DNA from: Mesorhizobium sp. B2-1-1
GTDB taxonomy: Bacteria; Pseudomonadota; Alphaproteobacteria; Rhizobiales; Rhizobiaceae
Assembly: GCF_006442975.2 (NCBI RefSeq)
Contig: NZ_CP083954.1
Location: 5,277,501 to 5,341,500 of the forward strand
Reading direction: 5' to 3'
DNA: 64,000 nucleotides
Positions within the stretch are counted from its first letter, which is position 1. The number at the start of each line of letters is the position of its first letter. This document shows, in pieces, positions 19,924-28,573 of this stretch. The position numbers and the translations under genes were made by a program. Below the pieces are notes generated by a model. The model made no database searches. It was not told where the DNA came from and saw only the letters and a list, made by a program, of their open reading frames with translations.

Positions 19924-20958
19924 ATGATGAAAGCTGTCTGCCTCGAGGAACCCGGCAAGATCTCGCTGGTCGAATTGCCCGAACCAAAACCGGGCCCGGG
20001 CGAAGTCGCGGTGCGGATGGAGTATGTGGGGTATTGCGGTTCCGACCTGACGTCGTTTCGCGGCCTCAATCCGCTGATCTCCTACCCGCGCGTCCTGGGC
20101 CATGAAATCTCCGGCACCATCTCGGCGCTCGGCGACGGCGTCAGCGCGCTTGCGGTCGGCCAGTCCGTGACTATTCTTCCCTATTTCAATTGCGGCAGGT
20201 GCCATGCGTGCCGCCTTGGCAGGCCGAACGCCTGCAAGGACAACCGGACGATGGGCGTCCAGCGCGAGGGCGCGATGGCCTCGATCATCGTCGTTCCCGC
20301 GGGCAAGATCATTCCGGTCGAGGGCATGCGCCAGCGGGACCTCGCGCTGATCGAGCCGCTTGCCGTCGGCTTCCATGCCGTCCGCCGCTCCGAGCTTTCG
20401 GCTGGAGAAACCGTCGTCATCCTTGGCTGCGGCGTCATTGGGCTCGGCGCCTTGCTCGGCGCTGTCAGGCGGGGCTCACGCGTGATCGCAGTGGACCTTA
20501 GCGCCGACAAACTCGCCGTTGCCAAGGTGCTCGGCGCCACTGACACCATCGATGCGTCGCGCGAAGATGTCCTGGCGCATGTCCTGGAACTGACCAGTGG
20601 GGACGGTCCGCAGGTCGTCATCGAGGCGGTCGGCGCGGATGCGACCTTTCGGCAGGCGATCGATCTCGTGGCGTCCTGCGGCCGGGTCGTCTATGTCGGC
20701 TACGCCAAGAACAAGATCGCTTACGACACCAAGTTCTTCCTGCTCAAGGAGATGGATATCCGCGGGTCGCGCGGCTCCGAGATCGCCGATTTCCACGATG
20801 TTATCGGCTATCTGAAGCAACATCGGGACGCCGGCGACCGCATCGTCTCACGCGTCGTGCCAATCGAGGAAGCCGGTGCGGCCATGCAAGCCTGGGACAA
20901 GAACCCCGGAGGCTTCACCAAGATCGTCGTCCGGATCGAAGCGAAGGAAGACGCATGA
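19924..20958 (+). CDS. Zinc-dependent alcohol/polyol dehydrogenase
   Basis: Medium-chain dehydrogenase, 344 residues, probably NAD(P)-linked oxidation of a hydroxyl on a sugar acid. The catalytic-zinc area reads GYCGSDLTSFRG then LGHEISG; the structural-zinc cysteines are in CGRCHACRLGRPNAC near residue 92; the nucleotide-binding glycines are in ILGCGVIGLGALLG near 165. The family includes L-gulonate and L-galactonate 5-dehydrogenases, which fit the context but are not proven. Two adjacent ATGs (19924, 19927) are possible starts. It overlaps the SDR gene by 4 bp. Confidence 0.87.
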   Translation: MMKAVCLEEPGKISLVELPEPKPGPGEVAVRMEYVGYCGSDLTSFRGLNPLISYPRVLGHEISGTISALGDGVSALAVGQSVTILPYFNCGRCHACRLGRPNACKDNRTMGVQREGAMASIIVVPAGKIIPVEGMRQRDLALIEPLAVGFHAVRRSELSAGETVVILGCGVIGLGALLGAVRRGSRVIAVDLSADKLAVAKVLGATDTIDASREDVLAHVLELTSGDGPQVVIEAVGADATFRQAIDLVASCGRVVYVGYAKNKIAYDTKFFLLKEMDIRGSRGSEIADFHDVIGYLKQHRDAGDRIVSRVVPIEEAGAAMQAWDKNPGGFTKIVVRIEAKEDA

Positions 20959-21716
20959 GCATCAAGGATATCTTCGGGCTGGAGGGGCAGCATGCGCTGG
21001 TGACCGGCGGCGGAAGCGGTCTCGGCCTTGCGATCGCCACCTGTTTCGTCGAAGCCGGCGCCAAGGTGACGATCGTCGGCACCAACGCCGCGAAGCTCGC
21101 TGCCGCCTGCGAGACGCTGGGGCCTTCCGCCACGAGCCATGTCTTCGACGTGACCGACACTGCCGGTGCCACGGGTTTCGCCAGCGAGGTGGCAAAAAAA
21201 TCCGGACGCGTCTCGATCCTCGTCAACAATGCCGGCAACACGGTCAAGAAGCCGCTCGGCGAGATGAGCGTCGAGGCTTTCAATTCGGTGCTGAACGTCC
21301 ATGTCGGCGGCGCCTTCGCCCTCTCGCGCGCCTTCCTGCCGCAGGTGACGGAAGCAAGGGGCAGCATTCTTTTCACCGCCTCGATGAGCTCTTTCCTCGG
21401 CATTCCCAACGTGATCGGCTATTCGGCGGCGAAAGCCGCCTATGTCGGCATGGTGAGGGCGCTCGCGACCGAACTTGCGCCCAGCGGGATACGCGTCAAC
21501 GGTGTGGCACCAGGCTGGATCGACACCGCGCTTCTACGCCAGGCCACCGCAGCCGATCCGGAAAGGGCGCGCAAGATCAACAGCCGCATTCCCATGGGTC
21601 GTTTCGGCGAGGGCGCCGATATCGGCTGGGCCATGACCTATCTCGCCTCACGCGCCTCAGCCTATGTGACCGGCCATATACTGGTGGTCGACGGCGGCGC
21701 GCTGCACGGCTTCTGA
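20955..21716 (+). CDS. SDR family oxidoreductase
   Basis: Classical short-chain dehydrogenase, 253 residues. The cofactor motif TGGGSGLGLAI is near residue 16, NNAG near 90, and the catalytic Ser and YSAAK lie near 140-159. C-terminal AYVTGHILVVDGGALHGF is typical. Starts in the ATGA overlap with the zinc dehydrogenase, so two oxidoreductases are co-translated, suggesting sequential or opposed redox steps on the same sugar acid. Confidence 0.88.
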   Translation: MSIKDIFGLEGQHALVTGGGSGLGLAIATCFVEAGAKVTIVGTNAAKLAAACETLGPSATSHVFDVTDTAGATGFASEVAKKSGRVSILVNNAGNTVKKPLGEMSVEAFNSVLNVHVGGAFALSRAFLPQVTEARGSILFTASMSSFLGIPNVIGYSAAKAAYVGMVRALATELAPSGIRVNGVAPGWIDTALLRQATAADPERARKINSRIPMGRFGEGADIGWAMTYLASRASAYVTGHILVVDGGALHGF

Positions 21717-21744
21717 CACCATAGTTTTTCGAGGGAGAAAACAG

Positions 21745-22434
21745 ATGACGACCGATACTGACAAGGCGATCTTCGAAGTCATCCGCAAGGAACTCTTCAC
21801 GGCCGTCGTCGGCGACGTGCTCGATGTAATGGGCCACCGCCGGCAGTTCCTGCCGGCCGGGATCGTGCCGTTGCAGCCGGAGATGAAAGTCATCGGCCGC
21901 GCGATGCCGGTGCTGGAGGCGGACGTGTTTTCCGGCGGTTCGCCGGATGCGCACGGTCCGCTCGCGAACAAACCGTTCGGCCTCATGATGGAAGCGCTGG
22001 ACAGCCTGACGGAGAACGATGTCTACATCGCCAGCGGCTCCTCCTTCCGCTACGCGCTGTGGGGCGGGCTGATGTCCACCAGGGCCCAGAAGCTGAAGGC
22101 TGCCGGCGCCGTCCTCAACGGCTATATCCGCGACTCCTGGGAAATCGAAAAGCTCGGCTTTTCGGTCTTCTCGCGCGGCATCTATGCCCAAGACCAGGGC
22201 CCGCGAGGCAAGGTGATCGACTATGGCTGCCCAATCGAGATCGAAGGCATCCTGGTAACGCCCGGCGACCTGATCTTCGGCGACCGCGAGGGCGTGCTTG
22301 TGATCCCGCGCGAGGCGGAAAAGGAAGCGATCGAGCGCGCGATCGAGAAGGTCAGCACAGAGAACAAGGTCGCAACCGCGATCCGCGACGGCATGAGCGC
22401 CTGCGAAGCCTTCCGTACCTTCGGCGTCATGTGA
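21745..22434 (+). CDS. RraA family protein (putative aldolase/decarboxylase)
   Basis: 229 residues of the RraA/4-hydroxy-4-methyl-2-oxoglutarate aldolase fold. The family signature appears as GGLMSTRAQKLKAAGAVLNG followed by YIRDSWEI near residue 129, keeping the Arg-Asp pair used for metal and substrate by the aldolase members. In a catabolic operon an aldolase or oxo-acid-processing role is more likely than RNase E regulation. GAGGGAGAAAAC precedes the ATG. It lies between the SDR and the split UxaA-type dehydratase genes. Confidence 0.82.
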   Translation: MTTDTDKAIFEVIRKELFTAVVGDVLDVMGHRRQFLPAGIVPLQPEMKVIGRAMPVLEADVFSGGSPDAHGPLANKPFGLMMEALDSLTENDVYIASGSSFRYALWGGLMSTRAQKLKAAGAVLNGYIRDSWEIEKLGFSVFSRGIYAQDQGPRGKVIDYGCPIEIEGILVTPGDLIFGDREGVLVIPREAEKEAIERAIEKVSTENKVATAIRDGMSACEAFRTFGVM

Positions 22435-22441
22435 GCCGACG

Positions 22442-22738
22442 ATGGACGATCCTCGTCTGCTCCTGCTCTGCGATCACGACAATGTGCTGGTCGCCTGCCG
22501 GCGCATCGAAGCCGGTGAGACCATCATCGTTGGCGGCGAGTCGCGCATTCTGATCAAGGCCGTGGAGCTCGGCCACAAGCTGGCGCGGCTGCCGATCGCC
22601 CCGGGGATGAAGGTCATCAAATACGGCGTCCCGATCGGCTCGGCGACGCGGTCGATCGGACCCGGCGAGCACGTCCATATTCACAATCTGAAGAGCGACT
22701 ACACCAAAACGCACGTAATAGCGGAGACCGGATCATGA
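22442..22738 (+). CDS. UxaA-type dehydratase small (SAF-domain) subunit
   Basis: 98 residues corresponding to the N-terminal SAF domain of altronate/galactarate dehydratases (VLVACRRIEAGETI and KVIKYGVPIGSATRSIGPGE). In the split members of this family the small subunit works with a separate large iron-dependent subunit, encoded here directly downstream with a 4-bp overlap. Sulfolactate sulfo-lyase SuyAB has the same split layout and is an alternative, but the neighbours favour a sugar-acid dehydratase. Confidence 0.83.
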   Translation: MDDPRLLLLCDHDNVLVACRRIEAGETIIVGGESRILIKAVELGHKLARLPIAPGMKVIKYGVPIGSATRSIGPGEHVHIHNLKSDYTKTHVIAETGS

Positions 22739-23970
22739 CCGGCGAACAGTCCACCATCCTCGGCTATCTCAGGCCGGACGGTCGCAAGGGCATCCGCAAC
22801 ATTGTGATCGTGGCCTATCTGGTAGAGTGCGCGCATCATGTCGGTCGCGAAATTGTCTCCCATTTCCGCGGCAGGGACGTGCATCTGATCGGCTTTCCAG
22901 GCTGCTTTCCCAATCCCTATGCGCAGCGGATGATGGAGCGTCTGTGTACGCATCCCAATGTCGCCGCGGTACTGCTGCTGTCACTGGGATGCGAAAGCTT
23001 CAACAAATTCTCGCTCGCCCGCACCGTCGAGGCAAGCGGACGGCCGGTGGCCACGCTGACGATCCAGGAAAACGGCGGTACTTTGTCGACGATTTCCGAC
23101 GGCATCGAATGGGTCGGGCAACGCCTGCAAGAGCTGGGCGCGGTCGCGAGAGTGCCAATGGATGCGAGTGAACTTATTGTCGGCACGATCTGCGGCGGGT
23201 CGGACGGCACCAGCGGCATGACCGGCAACCCCGCCGCCGGCCTTGCCTTCGATCGGCTGGTCCGTGCGGGAGCAGCCTGTATTTTCGAGGAGACCGGCGA
23301 GCTGATCGGCTGCGAAGAGATCATGGCGAGCCGTGCCGTGACGCCTGAACTCGGCGTCGAGCTGCGCGCCTCCGTGGCAAAGGCAGCGCAATACTACGCG
23401 ACGCTAGGCTATGGCAGTTTCGCTCCGGGCAATGCCGATGGCGGCCTATCCACCATCGAGGAGAAATCGATGGGTGCCTATGCCAAATCGGGCTCGTCGC
23501 CGATTTCGGGCCTCATCAAGCCGGGCGACATTCCCCCTGGCGGCGGACTCTACCTGATGGATGTCGTGCCGGACGGGGACGTGCGTTTTGGCTTCCCCAA
23601 CATCTCGGACAATGCCGAGATCGTGGAGCTCATCGCTTCCGGTTGTCACCTCACGCTCTTCGTCACCGGCCGCGGTTCGGTCTCGGGGTCGGCGGTCGCA
23701 CCGGTCATAAAGATCTGCGCCAATCCCGAAACATACCGTCGCCTGTCGGGCGACATGGACGTCGATGCCGGACGTATCCTCGAAGGGGCCGCCACCTTGT
23801 CGGATGTCGGCGACGAAATCTTCAATCTGGTTCTTGCTGTCGCCAATGGCCATGCGACGAAATCCGAACAACTCGGGCACCGCGAATTCATCCTGACCTA
23901 CAAGACTTTCGAACCGATCGGTCCCGCATGTCTGCCGGGCGCACAGCGAAAGGCTGGTCACCGAAGCTGA
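22735..23970 (+). CDS. UxaA-type dehydratase large subunit
   Basis: 411 residues matching the C-terminal catalytic part of UxaA/GarD-type dehydratases. Typical stretches are YLRPDGRKGIRNIVIV at the N-terminus, LLLSLGCESFNKF near residue 81, GTICGGSDGTSGMTGNPAAG near 150 and MGAYAKSG near 245. Conserved cysteines in GCES and ICGGSD are candidates for metal binding. Together with the SAF subunit it should dehydrate an aldonate or aldarate to a 2-keto-3-deoxy acid. Last gene of the catabolic operon. Confidence 0.85.
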   Translation: MTGEQSTILGYLRPDGRKGIRNIVIVAYLVECAHHVGREIVSHFRGRDVHLIGFPGCFPNPYAQRMMERLCTHPNVAAVLLLSLGCESFNKFSLARTVEASGRPVATLTIQENGGTLSTISDGIEWVGQRLQELGAVARVPMDASELIVGTICGGSDGTSGMTGNPAAGLAFDRLVRAGAACIFEETGELIGCEEIMASRAVTPELGVELRASVAKAAQYYATLGYGSFAPGNADGGLSTIEEKSMGAYAKSGSSPISGLIKPGDIPPGGGLYLMDVVPDGDVRFGFPNISDNAEIVELIASGCHLTLFVTGRGSVSGSAVAPVIKICANPETYRRLSGDMDVDAGRILEGAATLSDVGDEIFNLVLAVANGHATKSEQLGHREFILTYKTFEPIGPACLPGAQRKAGHRS

Positions 23971-24279
23971 AGCTGCCGGCGTTTGCCGTGTGCCTGCGAG
24001 CGCTGTTTGCCTCTGTGCTGAAGCGGCGCGATCCTTGACCAGCGCAGGAGCAAATGCATGGCGGGCCGAACAATCTGGCGACAAGCTCACTCGTTTTGTT
24101 TGAAGCGCGGCACGCCGAAACGGATTCATGCGAGCCGCTTAGGTCTTGTTTTGCATGTCGCTAGATCGAACCGAGGTTGCTTGGGCAACGTGCATTGGAA
24201 ACGAGGTGCGCAAAAAAGGGTTGCGGCAAACCAGCATTGGGCTGGCGGCTCGCAACCGCCTCACCCCCATGCGGACAAT
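23971..24279. other. Intergenic, no gene recognised
   Basis: 309 bp between the convergent ends of the catabolic operon and cysA. Open frames here are short and show no recognisable family. GTTGC and GCAAC form a small hairpin at about 24175-24188. No T-tract terminator was seen. Confidence 0.4.
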
Positions 24280-25428
24280 TCAAATCACCGGGCCTGCGTC
24301 AGCCATACGCCGCTTCCTGATATCTGGGGGAAGCGTCTTCTCGTTTTGGCGAGGGTTCTGTTCCGCCGGCGCGAATGAGCTGCCTGCCTGATCCGAAAAA
24401 AACAGCTTCCAGCGGCCCGGGCGGAACGCTACCCGGCTCTTCTGCGCCGCGGGATGGTCGACGGGCAGCTCGATCTCGACGCGCTGGCGTTCGCCGCCGA
24501 TCTCGAGTTCCACCCGGCGGGTGCCGGCGACGCGGCGGCTGGCGACCACCGTGCCGGCGATGCAGCCAGAGCAGCCGCTCAGCAATTCGACATCGTGCGG
24601 GCGGAAGTACAGCCTGGCATTGCCGCTGGCGGCGTCCGGCGCCGACAGCCCGATCGGGCGATCGGCGAGCCAGACCTCGCCATTCTCGACCTTGACGGGA
24701 AGCGAGCTCGATTCGCCGATGAAGCCATAGACGAAAGGCGAGTTCGGCCTGTCATAGATGTCGTCGGCGGTGCCGACCTGCTCGATGCGGCCCTGGCTCA
24801 TCACCACGACGCGGTCGGCAAGCTCCAGCGCCTCTTCCTGGTCGTGGGTGACGAAGACGGTGGTGTGGCCGGTGGCGTCATGGATGTCGCGCAGCCAGCG
24901 GCGCAGTTCCCGGCGCACCTGCGCATCGAGCGCGCCGAACGGCTCGTCGAGCAGAAGCACTTTGGGTTCGATCGCCATGGCGCGCGCCAGCGCGACGCGC
25001 TGGCGCTGGCCACCGGATAGCTGCGCCGGATAGCGCTTTTCCAGGCCCGAGAGCTGGACCAGGTCGAGCAGTTCGGAGGCGCGGCGGCGGATCTCCTGCG
25101 CCGGCGGCCGCGTCGAGCCCTGCCGGACCTTGAGGCCGAAGCCGATATTGTCCAAGACCGTCATGTGCCGGAACAGCGCGTAGTGCTGGAAGACGAAGCC
25201 GACATTGCGCTCCTGGATCGATTTGTGCGAGGCGTCCTCGTCGCCGAAGAAGATCTTGCCGCGCGTCGGCCGCTCCAGCCCGGCAATCAGCCGCAGCAGC
25301 GTCGTCTTGCCCGAGCCCGACGGCCCCAGCAACGCGATCAGCTCGCCCGACTTGATGTCGAGCGACACGTCATGGAGCGCGGGAAACCGCTCGAACTCCT
25401 TGCGCACATTGGCAACGCGAACTTCCAT
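24280..25428 (-). CDS. cysA: Sulfate/thiosulfate ABC importer ATPase CysA
   Basis: ATPase of the sulfate importer, 382 residues. Walker A GPSGSGKTT, signature [19 protein letters not shown] and LLLDEPFGALD are the CysA forms, with the diagnostic QERNVGFVFQHYALFRHMTV. The C-terminal TOBE-like domain contains RLYFRPHDVELL. The final 30 or so residues (after LFFSDQAG) extend past the usual CysA end and are polar, perhaps because the original stop was lost. ATG at 25428 is preceded by AAGGGAC; a TTG one codon earlier is less likely. It lies 126 bp downstream of the broken cysW, past two hairpin repeats. Confidence 0.9.
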   Translation of the reverse strand: MEVRVANVRKEFERFPALHDVSLDIKSGELIALLGPSGSGKTTLLRLIAGLERPTRGKIFFGDEDASHKSIQERNVGFVFQHYALFRHMTVLDNIGFGLKVRQGSTRPPAQEIRRRASELLDLVQLSGLEKRYPAQLSGGQRQRVALARAMAIEPKVLLLDEPFGALDAQVRRELRRWLRDIHDATGHTTVFVTHDQEEALELADRVVVMSQGRIEQVGTADDIYDRPNSPFVYGFIGESSSLPVKVENGEVWLADRPIGLSAPDAASGNARLYFRPHDVELLSGCSGCIAGTVVASRRVAGTRRVELEIGGERQRVEIELPVDHPAAQKSRVAFRPGRWKLFFSDQAGSSFAPAEQNPRQNEKTLPPDIRKRRMADAGPVI

Positions 25429-25450
25429 CAACAGTCCCTTTGTAGTGGCT

Positions 25451-25551
25451 GCATGCCGTTATCCCAAAACCGGTTCCCGCTTTTGGGCGACATGTCTTTT
25501 GTTTCATGCATGCCGTTATCCCAAAACCGGTTTCCACTTTTGGGCGACATG
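25451..25551. repeat. Two tandem 44-bp palindromic repeats
   Basis: Near-identical 44-bp units at 25451-25494 and 25508-25551 differ at two bases and are separated by 13 bp. Each contains CCCAAAA and TTTTGGG as inverted arms around an AACCGG-type core, so each can form a hairpin in the cysW-cysA transcript. Short dispersed palindromes with this core are common in rhizobial genomes (general knowledge); a tandem pair inside an operon may alter mRNA stability or mark past mobility. Confidence 0.75.
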
Positions 25552-25553
25552 CA

Positions 25554-26440
25554 TCAATGTCCACGCGCCGCGGCGATCTCGGCGCCGTAACGCATCTCGA
25601 GCAGTGTCTTCAGGACCAGCGTCACCAGCGCCAGGCCGGCCAGCAGCGAGGCGACGGCAAAGGCGCCGACGGCGTTGTATTCATTGTAGAGGATCTCGAC
25701 ATGCAGCGGCATGGTGTTGGTCAGGCCGCGTATGTGGCCCGACACCACCGAGACCGCGCCGAACTCGCCCATGGCGCGCGCATTGCACAAGAGCACGCCG
25801 TAAAGCAGCCCCCATTTGACGTTGGGCAGCGTCACATACCAGAAGGCCTGCCAGCCATTGGCGCCGAGCGACAGCGCGGCCTCCTCGTCGCCATTGCCCT
25901 GCTCCTGCATCAGCGGGATCAGCTCGCGGGCCACGAAGGGGAAGGTGACGAAGACGGTGGCCAGCACAATGCCGGGCACGGCGAACAGGATGACGATGCC
26001 GTGCGCCTTCAGCCAGGCGCCGAGCAGCCCCTGGGCGCCGAACAGAAGCACATAGACCAGGCCCGAGATGACCGGCGAGACCGAGAGAACGGCAGGTCGA
26101 TCAGCGTGGTCAGGAAGGCCTTGCCCTTGAACTCGAACTTGGCGATCGCCCAGGCGGCCGAGATGCCGAAGACGACATTGAGCGGCACCGAGATCGCCGC
26201 CACCAGCAGCGTCAGCCGGATCGCCGAGCGCGTATCGGGATTGCCGAGCGCCTCGGTGTAGGCGCCGACGCCCTTGGCGAAGGCTTCGTTGAAGACGATG
26301 ATCAGCGGCAACAGCAGGAAGATGCCGAGGAAGGCGAACGCGATCGCCATCAGCACGGCCTGCGCCGGGCGGCTTTCGGTTACCGCCGCCGAGCGGCTGT
26401 CGTGATGCGGCTCGTAGGATTTGATCTCCGGATCAGCCAT
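25554..26440 (-). pseudogene. cysW: Sulfate ABC permease CysW, frameshifted
   Basis: Two overlapping frames together make one CysW. The N-terminal part (ATG at 26440) runs through [18 protein letters not shown] and then turns into non-family sequence. The C-terminal part resumes in another frame with [19 protein letters not shown] and carries the EAA loop [15 protein letters not shown] and the family-typical [14 protein letters not shown]. The break is at about 26083-26089, where the coding strand reads TTCTCTCGG. Removing one TC restores LPFSVSP and the normal reading. Unless it is a sequencing error, the permease is inactive. It overlaps cysT by 8 bp, the normal operon arrangement. Confidence 0.85.
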
Positions 26441-27296
26441 AGCGCTTGCGGCTCCATGTCTGCGCCAGGTTGACGATGAGCAGCATCAGGAACGACAAGG
26501 CCAGCATGATCGCGGCGATGGCGGTCGCCGCCGGGTAATTGTACTCCTCCAGCCGGATGACGATCAAAAGCGGCGCGATCTCGGACTTGTAGGGCAGGTT
26601 GCCGGCGATGAAGATGACCGAGCCGTATTCGCCGACGCCGCGCGCGAAGGCCAGCGCGAAACCGGTGACGATGGCCGGCGCCAGGCCCGGGAACAGCACC
26701 CGGGTGACGATCTGGAAGCGGCTGGCGCCGAGCGTGGCGGCGGCCTCCTCCACCTCCTTGTCGATCTCCTCCATGATCGGCTGCACGGTGCGCACGACGA
26801 AGGGCAGGCCGATGAAGACCAGCGCGATGACGATGCCGAGCGGGGTGTAGGCGACCTTGAGCCCAAGCGGCAGCAACAGCTTGCCGATCCAGCCATTGGG
26901 CGCGTAGAGCGTGGTCAGCGCGATGCCGGCCACCGCCGTCGGCAGCGCGAAGGGCAGGTCGACCATGGCATCGACGATGCGGCGGCCGGGAAAGCGGTAG
27001 CGCACCAGCACCCAGGCGACCAGCGTGCCGAAGACGACATTGACGGCGGCCGCGACAAAGGCGGTGCCGAAGCTGATGCGGAGCGCGTTGATGGTGCGCC
27101 GGTCGGTGGCGATCGCCCAGAAATCGGTCCAGCCGAGCGCCGCGGAGCGCCAGATCAGCCCCGACAGCGGAATGAGGATGATGAGGGTCAGGTAGGCAAG
27201 CGAGAAGCCGAGCGTCAATCCGAAACCCGGAATGACGCTCGGCTGTCGAAATCGCCAACCCGCCCGAGCGGGTGCTGTGATGGCCACTGCTGTCAT
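26433..27296 (-). CDS. cysT: Sulfate ABC permease CysT
   Basis: First permease of the sulfate importer, 287 residues from the ATG at 27296; an in-frame ATG at 27323 is also possible. The CysT hallmarks are present: [20 protein letters not shown], the EAA loop [18 protein letters not shown] and [15 protein letters not shown], followed by [17 protein letters not shown]. In most rhizobia a sulfate-binding protein gene precedes cysT; none is found in the 500 bp upstream, so this copy must use a receptor encoded elsewhere or is an orphaned remnant. Confidence 0.9.
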   Translation of the reverse strand: MTAVAITAPARAGWRFRQPSVIPGFGLTLGFSLAYLTLIILIPLSGLIWRSAALGWTDFWAIATDRRTINALRISFGTAFVAAAVNVVFGTLVAWVLVRYRFPGRRIVDAMVDLPFALPTAVAGIALTTLYAPNGWIGKLLLPLGLKVAYTPLGIVIALVFIGLPFVVRTVQPIMEEIDKEVEEAAATLGASRFQIVTRVLFPGLAPAIVTGFALAFARGVGEYGSVIFIAGNLPYKSEIAPLLIVIRLEEYNYPAATAIAAIMLALSFLMLLIVNLAQTWSRKRYG

Positions 27297-27898
27297 GGAG
27301 TTCCGGATCGCCCCACTCTTCAAGCCAGATTGCCCTTCGCTATGACTTCAAGAGCCTTGGACGTGCAAGTTCGTTGAAAGATATGGTGCCTACTTCCATT
27401 CGCCCAAAGGCGTGTGGATTTTCTTCCTTCGTCGTCATTCGGGCTTTCTCCGGCTCTTCTGACTACTCCTTACTGCGCAGGTCTCCAGGTCTGATTGGAC
27501 GAGCACCATCACCGAAATGATAGGGTACGCGTATTCTTCAATCGTCGAAAAGCCACAAGCCTTGCATGTCGCGACCAGCGTTGGGTCCCGAGCATCCACC
27601 GCGCGCATACCGCCCGGCAGACGGCGTTCGGCGGATCGGACGGCAGAATTTGCAGACGTCGTCGTGTGGACCAGGCGACGCCGACAATGACGAAAGCGAA
27701 GCTATGGCAGCAAGTAGTAGCGAACACAATCGCGCGCGGATCAGCCGACAGTCGGAAGTGGGACCCTTGCTCAAAAGAATAGGTTGGCCACGCCACTAAG
27801 ATATCTCACGCGTTCCCGTGATGGCCTTCTACGCAATACAAAACCAACGCATCATGGAGCGCATAAATCAGATTAGAAATCCGCCTGGGGAGGAGGAT
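27297..27898. other. Divergent intergenic region, no confident gene
   Basis: About 600 bp between cysT (-) and the hypothetical gene (+). No sulfate-binding protein or remnant of one was recognised on either strand. The only candidate is a 32-codon frame on the - strand (27340-27438). The promoters of cysT and of the gene at 27899 should lie here, but no clear boxes were identified. Confidence 0.4.
27340..27438 (-). CDS. Candidate small ORF upstream of cysT (32 aa)
   Basis: Short frame starting at 27438 with GGAG about 9 bases before the ATG and ending 44 bp before the cysT start. The peptide begins [12 protein letters not shown] and resembles nothing I recognise. It could be a leader peptide of the cys operon or chance; evidence is limited to position and a possible ribosome site. 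Confidence 0.15.
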   Translation of the reverse strand: MTTKEENPHAFGRMEVGTISFNELARPRLLKS

Positions 27899-28573
27899 AT
27901 GAAAAACATCTCAAATGACCTGATGGAAATTGCCGGCCGAATTCGCCCTGCGCGGGAAGCCTTCGCGGAGGCGGACAGGAGGAGGGTCGAATCCGCTTTG
28001 GAGGCAGGACGACTTCTTTGCCAGGCCAAGGACGACTGCCTGCACCAGCAATGGATGGCTTTCCTGAGATGGGCCGATATGGATGAACAAGAGGCTCGAA
28101 AGCTGATGCAGCTTGCCCGCGCGGGACTGACATCGTGCGTCGTTTCGGAAATCGGCGGCATCGATGCGGCACTGGCCTATCTTGTGGAGGCAAGATTGCC
28201 CGAGCCGGAAGAGTGCCTGACGGTGGGCCGCGTAGGCTGGCCGGAAAAGAACACGCCCTTCGCGATTATCAAACCCAATGCCGCGCATCCCGGCTATTAC
28301 GATATCGCCATTGCCGACATGTGGGCCAATCCAGCAACGGTTTTCTCATCGAGAAAGCCGCTTCGGGGGGAAAGCATGAGGCAAGCCGACGGATCGTTCT
28401 TCAACAGCCTCTGGCATATTGTCGATCGTGAATTGGATGTCCCGCATTCGCAGCGCGAGTTCCAGATGATGCCGGCGGATCTGTTCTCGCGAGATGGTGC
28501 CTTCCTCTTCGCCAAGCCTGTCTCCGCGGCTGACAGTGCGACGGAAAGCGAGGCGCACAGCTACATTCTTTGA
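27899..28573 (+). CDS. Hypothetical protein, N-terminus resembling DUF3102-like helical domains
   Basis: 224 residues, not confidently recognised. The ATG at 27899 follows a strong AGGAGG with 4-base spacing and is preferred over an in-frame ATG at 27818. The first 100 residues are helical and charged; AGRLLCQAKDDCLHQQWMAF and the following WADMDEQEARKLMQLA resemble the DUF3102-type domain found in plasmid and phage-associated proteins. The remainder (NPAAHPGYYDIAIADMWANP style, mixed alpha/beta) is unknown; no catalytic motif, signal peptide or membrane segment is seen. It sits alone between the cys operon and the polysaccharide locus, which suggests acquired DNA. Confidence 0.6.
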   Translation: MKNISNDLMEIAGRIRPAREAFAEADRRRVESALEAGRLLCQAKDDCLHQQWMAFLRWADMDEQEARKLMQLARAGLTSCVVSEIGGIDAALAYLVEARLPEPEECLTVGRVGWPEKNTPFAIIKPNAAHPGYYDIAIADMWANPATVFSSRKPLRGESMRQADGSFFNSLWHIVDRELDVPHSQREFQMMPADLFSRDGAFLFAKPVSAADSATESEAHSYIL

